Source: Chryseobacterium gleum
GTDB taxonomy: Bacteria > Bacteroidota > Bacteroidia > Flavobacteriales > Weeksellaceae
Length of the DNA stretch: 64,000 nt
Direction of reading: 5' to 3'
NCBI RefSeq assembly: GCF_900636535.1
Contig: NZ_LR134289.1
Span: 4,737,501 to 4,801,500 of the forward strand
Positions within the stretch are counted from its first letter, which is position 1. Every line of letters starts with the position of its first letter. Under the pieces are notes generated by a model. It saw only the letters and a list, made by a program, of their open reading frames with translations, searched no databases and was not told the DNA's origin. The position numbers were made by a program, and so were the translations under genes. Below are positions 37,043-45,867 of this stretch, piece by piece.

Positions 37043-37116
37043 TGAGCGCGAAAGGATTCGAACCTTTGACCGTCTGCTTAGAAGGCAGATGCTCTATCCA
37101 GCTGAGCTACGCACCC
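37043..37116 (-). tRNA. tRNA-Arg (anticodon TCT)
   Basis: 74 nt on the minus strand: acceptor GGGTGCG paired with CGCGCTC (one G-T), D arm AGCTCAGCTGGATAGAGC, anticodon stem TCTGC/GCAGA with loop CTTCTAA, T arm GGTTCGAATCC. Discriminator A. CCA is not encoded. Confidence 0.95.
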
Positions 37117-37149
37117 ATTAAATAATTTTGAAAAAACTATTTAAAACAG

Positions 37150-37224
37150 TCGGGGCGGCAGGATTCGAACCTGCGACCTCCTGGTCCCAAACCAGGCGCG
37201 ATGACCGGACTACGCTACGCCCCG
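37150..37224 (-). tRNA. tRNA-Pro (anticodon TGG)
   Basis: 75 nt on the minus strand: acceptor CGGGGCG paired with CGCCCCG, anticodon loop TTTGGGA in a CCTGG/CCAGG stem, T arm GGTTCGAATCC, discriminator A. It lies 33 bp from tRNA-Arg and is probably co-transcribed with it. Confidence 0.95.
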
Positions 37225-37581
37225 AGGGTGTCATCATTAACGAGTTTTACTTCGTTTTTGCGGTTGCAAAGGTACAATACTTTTTCAAATAAAAAAATAA
37301 AATTGAGAATTATTTTTAATTAATTTTTCATGAAGACTTTTTTATTACCTTTACCAGGTTAATAACCATTGACTTAACTTATTTTAAAAATGAGTGAAAA
37401 TTTTTCGTTTTTTTATTCCTTTTTTCCTTTTTTAAAAATTTAAACTGTTTGTTCATGGTGGTTTGCTCTAAAATTATAAAAAATGGAAAAAGAAGATTTC
37501 TATACAATTTACATTCCTGCATTGGAAAAGCGTTTCAAAATGATTTCGCAGTGATTTCAAGAAAACAAACAGTAATTTTTT
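37225..37581. other. AT-rich gap with no intact gene
   Basis: It includes the tRNA promoter region. A short open stretch from ATG 37482 (MEKEDFYTIYIPALEK...) reads like coding sequence for about 22 residues and stops, so it may be a small gene remnant. Nothing else is recognisable. Confidence 0.4.
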
Positions 37582-38220
37582 ATGACATACTATATAGATT
37601 CGAACAGTTATTATTTGTCAAGATTTTTCAATTGTAAAGAACTTAAATATAATAGTTTATGGTTGTTTTATAATCATGAGGACGGTATTCAAATGGGTGA
37701 TTTTTTTCCTGACCGAAAAGTTTATTCATTTTTATGGGAATATGCCAGTACAGATATTTTAATAAAAATAGATGAATGGAAAAGAGCTTTCAGGAGAAAT
37801 AATATTGAGATCTTAGAAAATGATAAGCTGCATATCCGAAATTACTTATCAGGAGAGCGAAAAGTATACCTGGATTGCTTAGAAACCGACCTTGTAATTG
37901 CTGATAAAAAATTTAAAGATATGACCGCATATGATATTGGACAAAATTTTGTTCAGATCGTTACCGATGAAAATATATCTTTTACTGATATCAATTTAAG
38001 TTTTCTGGAATTAACAGATAATATTGATAAATTTAAAGCGTTTATCAGGACTTCAGACATGAATGGTATTCACGCGTTAATCTTAAATGGCTATCATCAT
38101 CGAGGAGAATTGCTGAAAGTCTGCATTACTAAAAATGATGAATGCATATTAAAAAGAGAAGAAATTTTACCGTTAAATATCTTTGAAAATAGCTATGTAC
38201 CCATGCCATTTAACTGGTGA
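37582..38220 (+). CDS. Hypothetical protein in a toxin/immunity scrapyard (212 aa)
   Basis: 212 residues, soluble, rich in Asp, Glu, Asn and aromatics, without signal or membrane segments. The ATG at 37582 is the only reasonable start. I do not recognise a family. Size, acidity and position next to a frameshifted membrane-anchored gene and a metallopeptidase fragment make an immunity-type protein plausible. Confidence 0.6.
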   Translation: MTYYIDSNSYYLSRFFNCKELKYNSLWLFYNHEDGIQMGDFFPDRKVYSFLWEYASTDILIKIDEWKRAFRRNNIEILENDKLHIRNYLSGERKVYLDCLETDLVIADKKFKDMTAYDIGQNFVQIVTDENISFTDINLSFLELTDNIDKFKAFIRTSDMNGIHALILNGYHHRGELLKVCITKNDECILKREEILPLNIFENSYVPMPFNW

Positions 38221-38246
38221 AATTGTAGTTCTAAACTCATGAGACT

Positions 38247-38608
38247 ATGGATAGATATTTTTCATACAAAAGAAATAGGAATTTAATAATCATGTTGATT
38301 ATAATTGCCGGTATATTTTTATACAAAATTATATTTCCGTCAAAAAACAAAGACCATTTTTTAGATGAAATTAGAGATAAGGATATAAAATCAATAGTTA
38401 ACAAAAGTACATTAATTATGATAATCACAATATACCATTCTTGGTGTATAGCAATAAAGATAGTATAGTGGTGTATAGAGATTGGTGGGATAAGGTTTCT
38501 GCTGGAGACTCAATAATAAAACCAAAAGGCTCTTTAGAGATAGTTATTAAAAACTCTGATAAAATTGAAAAATTTGATTATGAAGATAAATTTGGGTTAG
38601 ACAATTAA
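38247..38608 (+). pseudogene. Frameshifted membrane-anchored protein gene
   Basis: Residues 1-51 (one membrane helix at about 13-30) run in one frame to the A-run near 38402. The other frame then continues KYINYDNHNIPFLVYSNKD, then RDWWDKVSAGDSIIKPKG, to a stop at 38606-38608. Restoring one A in the A-run joins them into an about 120-residue protein. A single-base loss has probably inactivated it. Immunity-like by context. Confidence 0.6.
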
Positions 38609-38630
38609 TAGCGTTAATTTGTAATAACGA

Positions 38631-38685
38631 CTAATCCCTATATTTGCCCCGTTAAACGATTAATGCTGCTGTACGTGCTTTTCTC
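38631..38685 (+). repeat. Duplicated copy of the nuclease promoter and gene start
   Basis: This 55 bp matches 39939-39993 (promoter box TATATTTG, then the first ~11 codons of the nuclease gene) with only five differences. The start codon ATG is GTT here. The copies bracket the toxin fragment and its lipoprotein neighbour. Confidence 0.8.
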
Positions 38686-38691
38686 AAATGA

Positions 38692-39119
38692 AGATCCCAC
38701 AATGTTATTAAAATAGATTCTGACGTAGTAAACACGGTTTCAAAAAATAAAGGAGATAGAAGTATATTGATAATTTAGCAGAAATTATAATTCATGAAGG
38801 TGGTCATTGGGCAGACTATGCATTTGACCATGTTTCCGAGGAATTTACCCCAGGTTTTAAGACGAGTTTTCAATCAAAAAGTGGTATTGGAAATGCAAGA
38901 GATAATTGGGAAGCTGTTTATTTTGGAACAGATACCCAATTTTCTGATTCTGATCGTGATATAATTAGTGAAAAGTTTGATGGAATTAGGAGGAATAATG
39001 CTGCAAAAGATTTTAGGCAACAACGTGAAATCAGGGATTTAAAATCACAAAAAATGCCATCTGTTTTAGATAATTATAAAAAACCAAAAGATAATTTGCG
39101 AGTAAGACCATGTTATTAA
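38692..39119 (+). pseudogene. Metallopeptidase toxin-domain fragment, frameshifted
   Basis: No start codon. One frame reads RSHNVIKIDSDVVNTVSKN, then a shift near 38757 joins AEIIIHEGGHWADYAFDH and continues to a stop at 39117-39119 (about 120 residues after the shift). HEGGH fits the HExxH zinc-protease signature. The fragment resembles the C-terminal domain of secreted polymorphic toxins, torn from its delivery domain. It begins directly after the duplicated nuclease start. Confidence 0.6.
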
Positions 39120-39138
39120 CCCAAAATCCCTAAATAAT

Positions 39139-39819
39139 ATGAATTTTAAAACTAAAATAGTTATAATTTTATTATCCTCTTCATTACTTACGAATTGTAA
39201 AGAGGAAATGAAAAAATGTGTAAGTCAATCAACAGATACTAATGTAAAACTATATAATGATTTAACAGATCAGTTGATACCTTATTTTTTTCGAGAAGAT
39301 TATTTAGGTGAAAAAAGATATTTTGATAGTTTAAGAGTTCATAATGAGGATTTATATATCGAAGAGAAGACAAAAGCGCACAACGAAATTTTTAATCATC
39401 CTGAAAAATTTTGCAATTTGTATATAGATTCTACTAAAAGTAAAAATACATATTTCGGGACAGATAATACCGAGGTTTATTTAAGACGCATAAAAAGAAC
39501 GAAGGATTCTTTTAAAGACTTTTCTAATAGTCCAGATATTAAAAATTTAAGCATACGAAGTTCTATAAAAGCAAATCAATTTAATTTGTGTACCGCAAAA
39601 GTCCTGGATCTGGCAGAGTATGATAAACATACAAATGAATGTGAGATAGGTGTTGTCTATTTTTCAGAGATTGTATTTGATCCTTCTAAAAGAACAGCAT
39701 TAGTTTTTGTTGACCATCGTATAAAAAAAGATTATTACGGTAGAAATGCTATATTTAAACTAAGATTGCATGGTAATTATTGGGAAATAGAAGATTTTAT
39801 GTTAGTGTCAACTTCCTAA
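39139..39819 (+). CDS. Lipoprotein, possible immunity protein for the adjacent toxin fragment
   Basis: 226 residues with lipobox LTNC (Cys20) and then a lysine/aspartate-rich soluble domain. It starts 19 bp after the toxin-fragment stop, the usual place for an immunity gene. No family is recognised. It is intact, which fits retention of an orphan immunity protein after the toxin decayed. Confidence 0.6.
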   Translation: MNFKTKIVIILLSSSLLTNCKEEMKKCVSQSTDTNVKLYNDLTDQLIPYFFREDYLGEKRYFDSLRVHNEDLYIEEKTKAHNEIFNHPEKFCNLYIDSTKSKNTYFGTDNTEVYLRRIKRTKDSFKDFSNSPDIKNLSIRSSIKANQFNLCTAKVLDLAEYDKHTNECEIGVVYFSEIVFDPSKRTALVFVDHRIKKDYYGRNAIFKLRLHGNYWEIEDFMLVSTS

Positions 39820-39896
39820 TTTCCGGCTCTTTACCTTCGCTCCGCAAGTCTCCAGACTTTGAGGTAGGAAATCAAATAACTCAATTTAATATTATG

Positions 39897-39923
39897 AAAA
39901 CCTCGCAAAACGCGAGGTTTTTT
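39897..39923 (+). terminator. Rho-independent terminator
   Basis: Stem AAACCTCGC/GCGAGGTTT with a 5-base loop and T-run, after the lipoprotein gene and just before the nuclease promoter. Confidence 0.85.
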
Positions 39924-39946
39924 AATTAAAAAGCTCCACTAATCCC

Positions 39947-39954
39947 TATATTTG
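39947..39954 (+). promoter_or_regulatory. -7 box unusually close to the nuclease start codon
   Basis: TATATTTG ends 4 bp before ATG 39959. The expected transcription start falls at or beside the ATG, giving a leaderless mRNA unless ATG 39971 is used. Confidence 0.5.
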
Positions 39955-39958
39955 CCCC

Positions 39959-40483
39959 ATGAAACGATTAATGCTGCTGTATGTACTTTTCCCTGTATTC
40001 CTATTCTCACAGACGACCGGAAAAGTGATCAAAATTTCAGACGGAGATACCATTACTTTACTGTTAAAAGGCAATCAGCAAAAAAAGCTGAGGCTGGCTG
40101 AAGTCGATTGTCCGGAAAATGGGCAGGCGTTTGGTAAAAATGCAAAACAGTTTACTTCTGCTCAGGTTTTTGGGAAAACCGTAAGCTTTGTTGAAACCAC
40201 TACAGACCGTTATGGAAGATCCATTGCGAAAGTGTATTATGACGATGGGAAATACCTTTCCAAAGAGCTTATCAAAGCAGGATTGGGATGGTGGTATTTT
40301 TCCTATTCCAAAGATGACTCTTTGGGAAAACTGCAGGAAGCTGCACAGCAGAAAAAAATAGGACTTTGGCAGGATAGTAATGCCATTGCTCCCTGGGACT
40401 ACCGCAAAATGAAACGGGAACTTAGGAATACCAAGAAAATCGAAGCTGCTAAGAGCGCAACAAAAACAAAAGAAGCAGTGTAA
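39959..40483 (+). CDS. Staphylococcal-nuclease-like thermonuclease (exported)
   Basis: 174 residues: signal peptide (LFPVFLFSQ, to about residue 18), then the SNase fold with ISDGDTITLL (catalytic Asp region), LRLAEVDCPE (Arg-Glu region) and TTDRYGRSIAKVY (second Arg). All catalytic residues are present. A Ca2+-dependent nuclease acting on DNA or RNA outside the cytoplasm. ATG 39959 is 5 bp after a promoter box; ATG 39971 also gives a working signal peptide. Confidence 0.9.
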   Translation: MKRLMLLYVLFPVFLFSQTTGKVIKISDGDTITLLLKGNQQKKLRLAEVDCPENGQAFGKNAKQFTSAQVFGKTVSFVETTTDRYGRSIAKVYYDDGKYLSKELIKAGLGWWYFSYSKDDSLGKLQEAAQQKKIGLWQDSNAIAPWDYRKMKRELRNTKKIEAAKSATKTKEAV

Positions 40484-40707
40484 ATCTTTGGCCAAAGAAG
40501 TTTGAGAATAGAAATAAGTATTGGTTAATAGCTATTTATTGATAGGTCCAATAGTAACTTCCATCCTCACGCTTCCATCTTCCTTCCTTTTAGATAAACA
40601 ATTTGCAACATCTTTCTCACAAATTATAACAGAAACTTTTAAGTGATAACCCTGAATGGCGCCCTAAAAATGAGTATTATTGTAAGAAAATTAATTCTGC
40701 AAAATAT

Positions 40708-41457
40708 ATGGGGCATTGGGAAATCTTTTTCTTTTTTTTAATCATCGCTTTCATTTATTCTTCTGTGGGATTTGGTGGAGGATCCAGTTACCTTGCTGTT
40801 CTGGCAATGTACAGTCTTCCTTATCAGGAAATACGGTTAACAGCACTTATCTGTAATGTTATTGTAGTAATAGGAGGAGTATTTATTTATATCAGAAATA
40901 AGCAGATTGATTGGAAGAAAATACTGCCGCTTACCCTTGTAAGTGTTCCCATGGCATACCTGGGAGCTGTTTTGAAAATAAGCCAGGAGACTTTTTTCCT
41001 GGTATTAGGTGCCACCTTAATCATGGCTGCGCTGTTGCTTTGGGTAAAGACAGAAACAAAAAATGAAGAAAATCCTTCGAAATATACAAAAGCTACACCT
41101 TTCAAAAACGGATTTTTAGGAGGAGGAATCGGGTTTTTATCAGGATTGGTAGGCATTGGCGGAGGGATTTTTCTTTCCCCATTGTTAAACCTCATGAAAT
41201 GGGATACCCCACGGAAAATTGCAGCGGCGTCAAGTGTTTTCATATTGGTAAATTCAATATCAGGAATCTTTGGCCAGTTATCTAAGCTGTCTGCAGATAT
41301 GGATTATTTCAGAATCATGAGTTTATGTTTTGCCGTGTTCATTGGCGGGCAGATCGGTTCCAGGATGTCCCTGAAATGGAATCCTTTAGTCATCAAAAGA
41401 ATGACGGCTGTTCTGGTTCTAGTGGCCGGAATAAACGTTTTAATAAAATATTGGTAA
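40708..41457 (+). CDS. TauE/SafE family anion permease
   Basis: 249 residues with about eight membrane helices in two repeats, each with the glycine-rich motif seen in this family (GFGGGSSYLAVLAMY and GIGGGIFLSPLLNL). Members export sulfite or related sulfur anions, or move other organic anions. It stands just upstream of moaD (16-bp gap), so it probably belongs to the Moco/oxidoreductase operon. It may move a substrate or product of that enzyme, or molybdate-like anions; this is inference. Confidence 0.88.
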   Translation: MGHWEIFFFFLIIAFIYSSVGFGGGSSYLAVLAMYSLPYQEIRLTALICNVIVVIGGVFIYIRNKQIDWKKILPLTLVSVPMAYLGAVLKISQETFFLVLGATLIMAALLLWVKTETKNEENPSKYTKATPFKNGFLGGGIGFLSGLVGIGGGIFLSPLLNLMKWDTPRKIAAASSVFILVNSISGIFGQLSKLSADMDYFRIMSLCFAVFIGGQIGSRMSLKWNPLVIKRMTAVLVLVAGINVLIKYW

Positions 41458-41473
41458 TAAGCTGCATATAAAA

Positions 41474-41716
41474 ATGAAACTTAAAATACTGGCATTCGGA
41501 ATAACGAAAGATATTTTCGGAACTTCAGAGAAAGAAATAGAAATACATGAAGGAGCAAGTGTCAAAGCACTCAAGGAGCTTCTGGAAAAAGACTTTCCGG
41601 AACTGAAAAAATTAAAATCCTATTTTATTGCCGTTGACGATGAATATGCAGAAGATGATCAGATCATAACAGTGTCTAACGAAATAGCAATAATCCCTCC
41701 GGTAAGCGGCGGCTAA
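41474..41716 (+). CDS. moaD: Molybdopterin synthase sulfur carrier subunit MoaD
   Basis: 80 residues of ubiquitin-like fold ending in the essential Gly-Gly (PPVSGG). The thiocarboxylate made on this C-terminus donates sulfur to precursor Z. It precedes moaE by 5 bp. The activating enzyme MoeB is encoded at 46835-47878. Confidence 0.93.
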   Translation: MKLKILAFGITKDIFGTSEKEIEIHEGASVKALKELLEKDFPELKKLKSYFIAVDDEYAEDDQIITVSNEIAIIPPVSGG

Positions 41717-41721
41717 TAGAT

Positions 41722-42138
41722 ATGGTTGATATAAAAATAACAGAACACATACTGGATCTTACAGATTGCTTTGCTCTTGCTTCTGATCACGCATACGGAG
41801 GAATAGCGTCATTTGTAGGAACCGTACGAAATCATACCAAAGGTAAACCTGTTACCCGTCTGGAATATGAATGCTATCAATCTATGGCCGTCAAGGAAAT
41901 ACAAAAAATAGCAGATAAAGCCATTTCCTTATTTTCAGTGAAGAATATTGTTGTTCACCACCGCACGGGAGTCTTGTTTCCCGGTGATGCTGCCGTGATC
42001 ATTGTGGTAAGTGACGGGCATAGAAATGCGGTTTTCGATGCCTGCAGCTTTATGATTGAAAATATAAAAAAGACCGTTCCTATCTGGAAAAAAGAAATTT
42101 TTGAAGATGGTGAAGAGTGGGTTTCGGCGCATCCCTGA
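41722..42138 (+). CDS. moaE: Molybdopterin synthase catalytic subunit MoaE
   Basis: 138 residues with the MoaE core GGIASFVGTVRNHTKG, LEYECYQSMAVKEI, HRTGVLFPGDAAVIIVVS and the catalytic lysine region VPIWKKEIFEDGEEW near residue 125. With MoaD it converts cyclic pyranopterin monophosphate to molybdopterin. Confidence 0.96.
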   Translation: MVDIKITEHILDLTDCFALASDHAYGGIASFVGTVRNHTKGKPVTRLEYECYQSMAVKEIQKIADKAISLFSVKNIVVHHRTGVLFPGDAAVIIVVSDGHRNAVFDACSFMIENIKKTVPIWKKEIFEDGEEWVSAHP

Positions 42139-42184
42139 TTTTAGGAATAAAATTTTGTACCTTTACTAGGCCAGTCATTATATC

Positions 42185-43060
42185 ATGAAAGCAAATCTGT
42201 TGTCAAATAAATCTGTAAAGCAGATAGAAATCATCAAAGTCAGGGAAAGCAACAGTTTCCCTTATACAGATGATATCTCTGTAGAAGAACCTCTGGAAAT
42301 CAGGGTTTCTTACAGCGCTGAAGGTAAAAAAGAGTCTAAAAATATTTCTGTAACCATGCGGACTCCCGGAAATGATGCAGAATTTGCTGCAGGGTTTTTA
42401 TTCACAGAAGGGATTATTTCCGGTCGTGAACAGATTAAAAGCATATATTCTCCGCAGGCAGAATGTTCGAGGAACAGCGAAAATGTTGTCATTGTCGAGC
42501 TTACAGAAGGCTTTGTTCCTGAACTGATGAAGGCAGACCGGAACTTTTATACCACTTCCAGCTGTGGTGTATGTGGAAAAGGTTCCATAGAATCTATAAG
42601 AACAGTAAGCGCTTTCCATAACCATACAAAAGAAAATACAGAAGTTTCCCTGGAAACGCTGTATCAGCTGTCTGAAAAACTGCAGTCATTCCAGAATAAT
42701 TTCAGTGCTACAGGCGGTATACATGCGTCCGGTATCTTTGATCTGGAAGGAAACCTTCTGGCACTGCGTGAAGATGTGGGAAGACATAATGCTTTGGACA
42801 AACTCATAGGATATGCACTATCTGCCGGTTTGCTTCCTTTGAACAATAAAATTTTGCTTCTGAGCGGAAGAGCCAGTTTTGAACTTATTCAGAAAGCTGC
42901 AATGGCAGGAATATCCATTGTGGCGGCAATAGGCGCTCCTTCAAGCCTGGCAGTGGATCTGGCCAAAGAATTTGATATTACTTTACTGGGCTTTCTCCGG
43001 GACAACCGTTTTAATATTTACCATTCCGGCAGCCATTTTAACATTGAAAATTTATTATGA
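42185..43060 (+). CDS. fdhD: Formate dehydrogenase accessory sulfurtransferase FdhD
   Basis: 291 residues with the conserved CGVCGK motif (about residue 126) and REDVGRHNALDKLIG near 195. FdhD delivers sulfur to the molybdenum of bis-MGD enzymes. It overlaps the following gene by 4 bp and is two genes upstream of the oxidoreductase it probably matures. Confidence 0.95.
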   Translation: MKANLLSNKSVKQIEIIKVRESNSFPYTDDISVEEPLEIRVSYSAEGKKESKNISVTMRTPGNDAEFAAGFLFTEGIISGREQIKSIYSPQAECSRNSENVVIVELTEGFVPELMKADRNFYTTSSCGVCGKGSIESIRTVSAFHNHTKENTEVSLETLYQLSEKLQSFQNNFSATGGIHASGIFDLEGNLLALREDVGRHNALDKLIGYALSAGLLPLNNKILLLSGRASFELIQKAAMAGISIVAAIGAPSSLAVDLAKEFDITLLGFLRDNRFNIYHSGSHFNIENLL

Positions 43061-43407
43061 AAATAAGAATTAAAGATAATACAGTCAGATTTCGTCTTAC
43101 CCAGTCCGAAGTGGCAAAATTGGGGGAAGATGGGATTATTTCAAGCTCTACAGAATTTGTAGACCGTCCGTTTATTTACGCGATTGAAAGAACGGAAGAT
43201 ACAGAGCTTTCAGCAGTTTTCATCGAAAACAGAATAGTTCTGAAAATGCCTGCATTAATGATAACAGAGTGGATTTCCACAGACAGAGTCGGTTTTGAAG
43301 GACAGACCGGAAAAATTAAACTCTTAATAGAAAAAGACTTTGTATGTATTGATAATACTTTGGAAGACCAAAGCGACAATTATCCCAATCCAAACCTGAA
43401 ATGCTGA
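43057..43407 (+). CDS. Uncharacterised small protein of the Moco operon
   Basis: 116 residues starting within the fdhD stop (ATGA overlap). Opens MKIRIKDNTVRFRLTQSEV; acidic, beta-rich, with two Cys (one four residues from the C-terminus). It is conserved in position between fdhD and the YdeP-like gene, so a helper role in oxidoreductase maturation is plausible. Possibly the DUF7009 family, from memory. Confidence 0.7.
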   Translation: MKIRIKDNTVRFRLTQSEVAKLGEDGIISSSTEFVDRPFIYAIERTEDTELSAVFIENRIVLKMPALMITEWISTDRVGFEGQTGKIKLLIEKDFVCIDNTLEDQSDNYPNPNLKC

Positions 43408-43435
43408 TTTTTTCATTTTTTTAAACCTGGAAATC

Positions 43436-45835
43436 ATGGAAAACAAAGATGTATTCAATAAAAAAGGAAGCAGCAGATTACCTTCTGCAGAACCACCCTA
43501 TAAACTTCAGGATCTGAAGCTGAAACCACCCAAAGCCTGGGCAGCAGGTGTTCCTGCAGTGATTCATTCATTGGATCAGTTGGTGCTTAATGCCTCTGTT
43601 CTTCGCGGAGGAAGAGCCCTTTTCAGTATGAATCAGTTTGACGGTTTCGATTGTCCGAGCTGTGCATGGCCGGATCCGGATGATGAACGTTCCAGACTGG
43701 GTGAGTATTGTGAAAACGGTGCAAAAGCCCTGGCAGAAGAAGCTACCTCAAAAAAGATCGGAACAGAGTTTTTCAGAAAAAATTCAGTATATGATTTAGC
43801 AAAGCTGACAGATTTTGAAATCAGCCAGTTGGGAAGACTGGCAGAACCCATGTATTTGCCGAAGGGAGGAACACATTATCAGCCGATAAGCTGGGATGAT
43901 GCCTTTAAAAAAATTGCAGAAAAACTAAATGCATTAGATTCGCCTGATGAAGCTATTTTTTATACATCAGGAAGAACAAGTAATGAAGCGACCTGGGTCT
44001 ACCAGCTATTTGCCCGTGAATTCGGGACCAATAATTTTCCGGACTGTTCCAATATGTGCCACGAGACTTCCGGTTACGCACTTTCCAGAAGCATAGGAAT
44101 TGGGAAGGGAACCGTAAAGCTGGAAGATTTTTACGATGCGGACCTGATCATGATCATAGGACAAAATCCGGGAACCAATTCTCCGAGAATGCTTTCCGCA
44201 TTAACTAAAGGAAAGAAAAACGGGGCAAAAATTATAGCGGTTAATCCGCTTCCTGAAGCCGGATTGAAAGGTTTCAGGAATCCTCAGGAAATCCGTGCCT
44301 TGCTCAATAAGCCTTATGAATTGTCAGATCTGTATCTCCCTGTAAAAATTAATGGAGATATGGCGCTTTTAAAAGCACTGCAAATTCTCGTGCTGGAAGA
44401 AGAAGCCAAAAGCCCGGGAAAAGTTATTGACCATGATTTTATTACGAATAAAACTGCCGGCTTCAATGAATTGGTTGAAGAATTAAAACGCTATGACCTT
44501 AATTTTTTATCAGAAGAATGTGGCATCCCGGTCGAAAACTTGAGAGAAGCGGCACAGATGATTGCCTCCAGAAAACGGATCATCATTTGTTGGGGAATGG
44601 GAATTACACAGCAGCACAACGGGGTGGAAATGATTTACAATATTGTGAATATCCTGCTGATGAAAGGGAGCATAGGAATCAAGGGAGGAGGAGCGTGTCC
44701 TGTTCGTGGCCATAGTAATGTGCAGGGAAACAGGACGTTACTTATCAATCATCATCCAACAACTGAGCAATTGGATAAACTGGAGGAATATTACGGTTTT
44801 AAAGTACCCAGAAAAGGAGGATATGACGTTGTAAATGCGCTTAAAGCAATGCATGAGGGTAAAGTGAAATTTATGTTCTGCATGGGAGGAAACTTCCTTT
44901 CTGCCGCACCGGATACAACTTTTACAGCAGAGGCAATGCGAAAATTAGAAATGTCAGTAATTGTTTCTGTAAAATTAAATAGAGGCCACCTTATCCATGG
45001 AAAAGAAGCCTTGATCTTACCTGTAATTTCCAGAAGTGAAAAAGATATAGTAAACGGTGAGCTTCAACACGTAAGTACGGAAAATTCAATGGGCGTTGTG
45101 GAATGGTCAAGAGGAGTTCTCGATCCTATCTCAAAACATCTGATCAACGAAACTCATGTGGCCTGCAGAATGGCAAAAGCGGTTTTAGGAGAACGTTCCG
45201 TAGTGGATTGGGATAAGTTTATCAACAGTTATGATGCTGTTCGTAACGATATTGAACAATGCATTCCAGGATTTGAAAATTATAACGAAAGGGTAGTGCA
45301 GAAAGGAGGTTTTTATCTTCCGAACGGACCAAGAGACGGTAAATTCAACAGCGAATTTTACCCCGGAAAAGCGGCTTTCAATATAACCGCCGTACCAGAT
45401 AATTCGCTTGCAGAAGACGAATATTTAATGGGAACCACCAGAACACATGACCAGTTCAATACGGTTGTTTATGGTTTGAATGACCGCTACCGTGGGATTT
45501 TCAATGAAAGAAGAGTCGTAATGATGAATGAAAAAGATATTGAAAAAGCAGGCCTCAAAGAAGGAGATCACGTAGACCTTTTCAATTATGATGATGGAAT
45601 TGAAAGGATTGCACCACTTTTCATTGTCGTAAAATATCCTATTCCTCAGAAAAGTACCATGACGTATTTCCCGGAAACTAATGTATTGGTATCTATCAAT
45701 AACGTGGTGAACGGTGCCAATATGCCGGCTTCCAAATATGTCCGTATCAAAATCCGAAAGCATGATCCTGCTGTTTTTAGAAAGATTGATGATCATGTAG
45801 TTGCAGCTTCCGGAACAAGTCTCGAACAACCATAA
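43436..45835 (+). CDS. FdhF/YdeP family molybdopterin oxidoreductase
   Basis: 799 residues. The N-terminus has FDCPSCAWPDP and YCENGAKALAEEAT, signatures of the YdeP branch of the formate-dehydrogenase/DMSO-reductase superfamily. The molybdopterin-binding region (SGRTSNEATW, NMCHETSG, IGQNPGTNSPRM) and the C-terminal MGD-binding beta barrel follow. It has no twin-arginine signal, so it is cytoplasmic. The natural substrate of YdeP-type enzymes is not settled (acid resistance in E. coli). fdhD and moa genes surround it. Confidence 0.92.
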   Translation: MENKDVFNKKGSSRLPSAEPPYKLQDLKLKPPKAWAAGVPAVIHSLDQLVLNASVLRGGRALFSMNQFDGFDCPSCAWPDPDDERSRLGEYCENGAKALAEEATSKKIGTEFFRKNSVYDLAKLTDFEISQLGRLAEPMYLPKGGTHYQPISWDDAFKKIAEKLNALDSPDEAIFYTSGRTSNEATWVYQLFAREFGTNNFPDCSNMCHETSGYALSRSIGIGKGTVKLEDFYDADLIMIIGQNPGTNSPRMLSALTKGKKNGAKIIAVNPLPEAGLKGFRNPQEIRALLNKPYELSDLYLPVKINGDMALLKALQILVLEEEAKSPGKVIDHDFITNKTAGFNELVEELKRYDLNFLSEECGIPVENLREAAQMIASRKRIIICWGMGITQQHNGVEMIYNIVNILLMKGSIGIKGGGACPVRGHSNVQGNRTLLINHHPTTEQLDKLEEYYGFKVPRKGGYDVVNALKAMHEGKVKFMFCMGGNFLSAAPDTTFTAEAMRKLEMSVIVSVKLNRGHLIHGKEALILPVISRSEKDIVNGELQHVSTENSMGVVEWSRGVLDPISKHLINETHVACRMAKAVLGERSVVDWDKFINSYDAVRNDIEQCIPGFENYNERVVQKGGFYLPNGPRDGKFNSEFYPGKAAFNITAVPDNSLAEDEYLMGTTRTHDQFNTVVYGLNDRYRGIFNERRVVMMNEKDIEKAGLKEGDHVDLFNYDDGIERIAPLFIVVKYPIPQKSTMTYFPETNVLVSINNVVNGANMPASKYVRIKIRKHDPAVFRKIDDHVVAASGTSLEQP

Positions 45836-45867
45836 AATATAGTATTTGAATAAATTATCATTCAGCA

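Larger units (their letters stand above)
36850..37097 (-). repeat. Tandem duplication of the tRNA-Arg 3' part and terminator
   Basis: Copy one (about 36850-36970) and copy two (about 36979-37097) match at an offset of 128 bp, shifting to 127 after the anticodon loop. Each contains a terminator hairpin and tRNA sequence. Copy two continues into the intact tRNA; copy one breaks after the anticodon arm. Confidence 0.75.
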
